A stretch of DNA of 64,000 nucleotides from Apostichopus japonicus. Lineage: Eukaryota; Echinodermata; Holothuroidea; Aspidochirotida; Stichopodidae. The DNA lies in the NCBI RefSeq assembly GCF_037975245.1, contig NC_092574.1, forward strand, positions 1,705,001 through 1,769,000, given 5' to 3'. Made by a program: the position numbers and the translations under genes. The notes beneath the pieces are model-generated. The model did not search any database. It was not told the DNA's origin and saw nothing but the letters and a program-made list of their open reading frames with translations. Positions 61,201 through 64,000 of this stretch are shown one piece after another (the first letter of the stretch is position 1; the number at the start of each line of letters is the position of its first letter).

Positions 61201-64000
61201 TTTGATATACTGACTTGCCCTGAGCACAAGTTCTGATCTAAAGCTTCTTGAAACTACATTGACTGTACAAAACTTCAGTGGTTGCATTTATCACCTACAG
61301 CTGTTTCAAAGCCAACACCCTCTTGTTGAAATTGACATCCCCTGTTCAAAAAAGTGGCATGGCTATCAGAACTTTCTAACGTTACTTTAAAAATATCACT
61401 TTGCTGTTGCTTAAGTATGGTCTCTCCTAATGTGACTCATATGTATATGTTTATTTGTTACAAAGGTTTCAGCACTGACCGCAGTGAAATATTCATTAGT
61501 TCAATAATAAACTGCAAAAATTTTGTAACAATTTGAATGCCATGAAAAACAAGATAATTTTTTTACTCACTGAGGTGACCTACCTGCTATGTAGATTCAT
61601 CTAAGCTTTGCTGTTATTGTGTTTGTTTTCAGATTTTGAACTCTGGTTACCTCAGATGTCCTTTGATGACTATGACCAACAATGGGGTTCTTGACACATA
61701 TCTTGTACTCAGTATTAAAGGTGGATCTACACCCCACACATGAAGTTATACTATCTTGCACCAACTAAGTTATCGTGTGTTGGAACAAAAACGTCGCATA
61801 AATATGTAGCCATGTGCACTAAAAAACAGATTTTACCATCTAAGGTGGCATACTCCTGTTAGAGTCTATATCCATCTGCCCTATTGTTCTCCTTCAGGAA
61901 AAGTGCAAAAAAGCAGCAGGGAACATCTTTTTTGACCTGTTATCAAATAGGATATGTTTTTTGGGGGGCCTGCATGTTCAAGAGCACGATTGGAAGTACA
62001 TGTGGTGCAAAAATTGGGTCAATTGTGGCAATTTTCGACCCCTTTAGGCCTCCCAAGTGCAGCGTACAAAAATTGTTTACTACTGACTGAAGAGGTTTGT
62101 TTACAAGTGGCGAAAACTTCAGGCTCTGATAGCAAAAAAACTGCAGGCGGTCATAGTATGCAAAATTGATGGCGCCATGAAAGGCCAACTTGTCAGCTAT
62201 CCAGCGATGGATAGCGTTTAGATAGTGAGAACTTCTATCTAGACTTAGAGACCACAGTACTTTTGTGATTTAGTGTGTAAGTCAATGGGGCTTTTAATGG
62301 GCATATGCTACCTTAACCATATCAATGTCACCATATTGTTTCCAGGAAATCCAGGGACATGATATTGATGTTGTCCCACAGTAAGCCAAGTGTGAGATTC
62401 ATCAAAGTTGGACTAAGAAAGCACCTGCTTACTTTGCAGGTTTGACTACTGCTGTCCTCATATGACCTTTGACCTCACCTAGATATAGTTGCAACCAAAA
62501 ACTTATCAACAAGCATCTTTGTATGAAGTATTGGATTCACCAAAGCTGGACTGAGTATAAAATGTTTCAGATTTCTACCGTGGCTGTCCTCCTATGACCT
62601 TTGACCTTGGCTCAAGACAGTAGTGCTCAGCCAAGAACTGTACAACTAACTACTAAATTTTCTACAAAGGTTTCCACCAATGAAACACTGCCCTTGGTGA
62701 TGAAATTTTGACAAGAAATCTTCTATATCGGTCCAAAATTTACATTTTACATGATTTTTTCTTAACTTATTTATAAAATGTAGTGTTGCAGAGGGGTTGG
62801 CAGTCTGGTTAGCAGTTCCGCAAATAACATTGTGTACAGAATGTATAGTGTGCAGTAGTTACTACTACTAGTCCAAACATTAGATTAGATGCCAATAAGT
62901 TACTGTACTATGTTGTAGCAAAGTCATCTTTCTTCTGCTAGGCCAATTATCATATATGGAGTCAATGATAGGCTAGGTAGACTGCAGACAGTATCATGTT
63001 AGGCTAGACCAGATTGAACCATCGAATGGACAACTTGACAAACCTTGACAAACACTAGTGTTGTGCGGGATCCGATAGTCAAGTGAATCCTGGTATCCCG
63101 ATATTGACTAGTCCCGATCACAGTGCAATGTGTAACTACTACCGGTATTGGGGAAACAACCGGTTATTACATTCGTTTCGGTATCATTCCCGGGAATTCC
63201 GGACATAATAAAAATATCTACGTGTTACTATTTGAAATAAAGAAAAGAAAACACTTGTATTTCTGGTTTCTGTGTTTCTTAGTTTGAATAATATCTGATC
63301 AATTTACGTACTGGCCTAGACCTATATATTAACGAATCAACTTTTCACGTGGTAATTTGGACCTAGGCTACACCAAATATCGAACTTTACTTGGGCTCAG
63401 CATGTTACGGCACCTCAAATTATTCTGAAATTTTCGTTATTTATTCTTCCTTCAAATGATGATTGTGAAGGTTCCCATGTACAAAATCTTACCCTAAATG
63501 CATTTCACCTCATTTTGTTATAATAATTATAATGATTTAATAAATTTTGAGCCAAAACCGCAGGGAGTATATCCAGTTTAAATCCATCTTCGCACAGGAC
63601 TGTATATTATTATAGCCTAGGTGTGGTACTGGTACACACAGTGCAGTACGGTACTTGAGATTTGATGCTGTAATGAAATGGATTCATTTATTAATGCGGG
63701 AGGTTCCACAATGTCATTTATAGTTATCTTTTTTAATTTTTAAGAACTTTTGTACGAAAGATTGATATTGTACGTATTGAAAGTATATTTTCTGGGGTAA
63801 ACAACAGCTAATTAACGATATAAATAAATCTGTACTATTCTTATGTATGTAGTTTATAATTCCGTATTTACTTAGCCCCTATGTTACATTCTTATTGTCC
63901 GAAGTTCCAAACACGTGGTGGCTTGTTGATAGTTAAAAGTTTTCATTGTGAACTTGAAGGGGTTGCCCTATTCCAATATCATGGAATAGTGGGGAACTCC
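58262..64000. other. DNA upstream of the OBI1-like exon
   Basis: Presumed intron or 5' flank of the OBI1-like gene. I looked on the minus strand for the RING signature and for coiled-coil exons flanked by AG and GT and found none convincing. A minus-strand frame at 59669-59839 encodes a very basic 56-residue peptide of unknown origin. DR1-bearing repeats occupy parts of 61620-62640. Confidence 0.4.
61620..62640 (+). repeat. Scattered copies of the same repeat family with perfect DR1 sites
   Basis: Diverged copies near 61630 (TTTTCAGATTTTGAACTCTG) and two better ones 132 bp apart. These two contain the perfect direct repeat TGACCTTTGACCT at 62463-62475 and 62595-62607, a DR1 element (AGGTCA spaced by one), preceded by TGGACTAAG/TGGACTGAG and CTGTCCTC. 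Intervening sequence is unrelated. Confidence 0.65.

Overview
This is an AT-rich, gene-poor stretch of animal nuclear DNA. The evidence is a POU-domain gene split by an intron, GT-AG splice sites, tRNA-derived SINE heads, hAT-type transposon remnants with 8-bp target duplications, long (TA)n runs, G/C homopolymers and a large satellite. A class IV POU gene whose first coding exon ends like insect acj6, a deuterostome-like C-terminus, and nuclear-receptor-like dispersed repeats all fit a marine invertebrate deuterostome, perhaps an echinoderm. The species is inference only.

Two genes can be supported, both on the minus strand. The first is a complete two-exon POU4 (Brn3/acj6) transcription factor: exon 1 at 36176-36048, a 6.6 kb intron, and exon 2 at 29461-28505. 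The reconstructed protein is about 361 residues, with an N-terminal conserved block, a POU-IV box, a poly-Ala tract, a POU-specific domain and a POU homeodomain. The second is one internal or terminal exon (58239-57486) that resembles the post-RING coiled coil of OBI1/RNF219, the ORC ubiquitin ligase. Its RING exons were not found in the window. A CpG-rich patch about 1 kb upstream of POU4 exon 1 may hold a promoter or a 60-codon ORF of unknown meaning.

Repeats dominate the rest. 1-17960: non-coding DNA with a diverged array of a nuclear-receptor-motif repeat (4.9-5.6 kb), a four-copy 123-126 bp tandem carrying perfect CRE palindromes (6.8-7.3 kb), and large TA microsatellites. 17961-23659: about 92 copies of a 62-bp satellite with clear higher-order units of 14, 15 and 16 monomers. 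23660-36300: the POU4 locus, with two copies of one hAT-like MITE (one 3' of the gene, one in its intron), another hAT-like element and a SINE fragment. 36300-49870: AT-rich DNA, the CpG patch, a 27-copy roughly 39-bp minisatellite, a degenerate TCGAAATT-type repeat and the 3' end of a CR1/L2-like LINE. 49870-57480: SINEs, a short retroposed insert and two more hAT-like elements. 57480-64000: the OBI1 exon and more repeats carrying DR1 nuclear-receptor motifs.

The two genes show no sign of working together. The most unusual structures are the higher-order satellite about 4.8 kb beyond the POU4 stop codon, and two dispersed repeat families whose units carry perfect transcription-factor palindromes or direct repeats (CRE and DR1).
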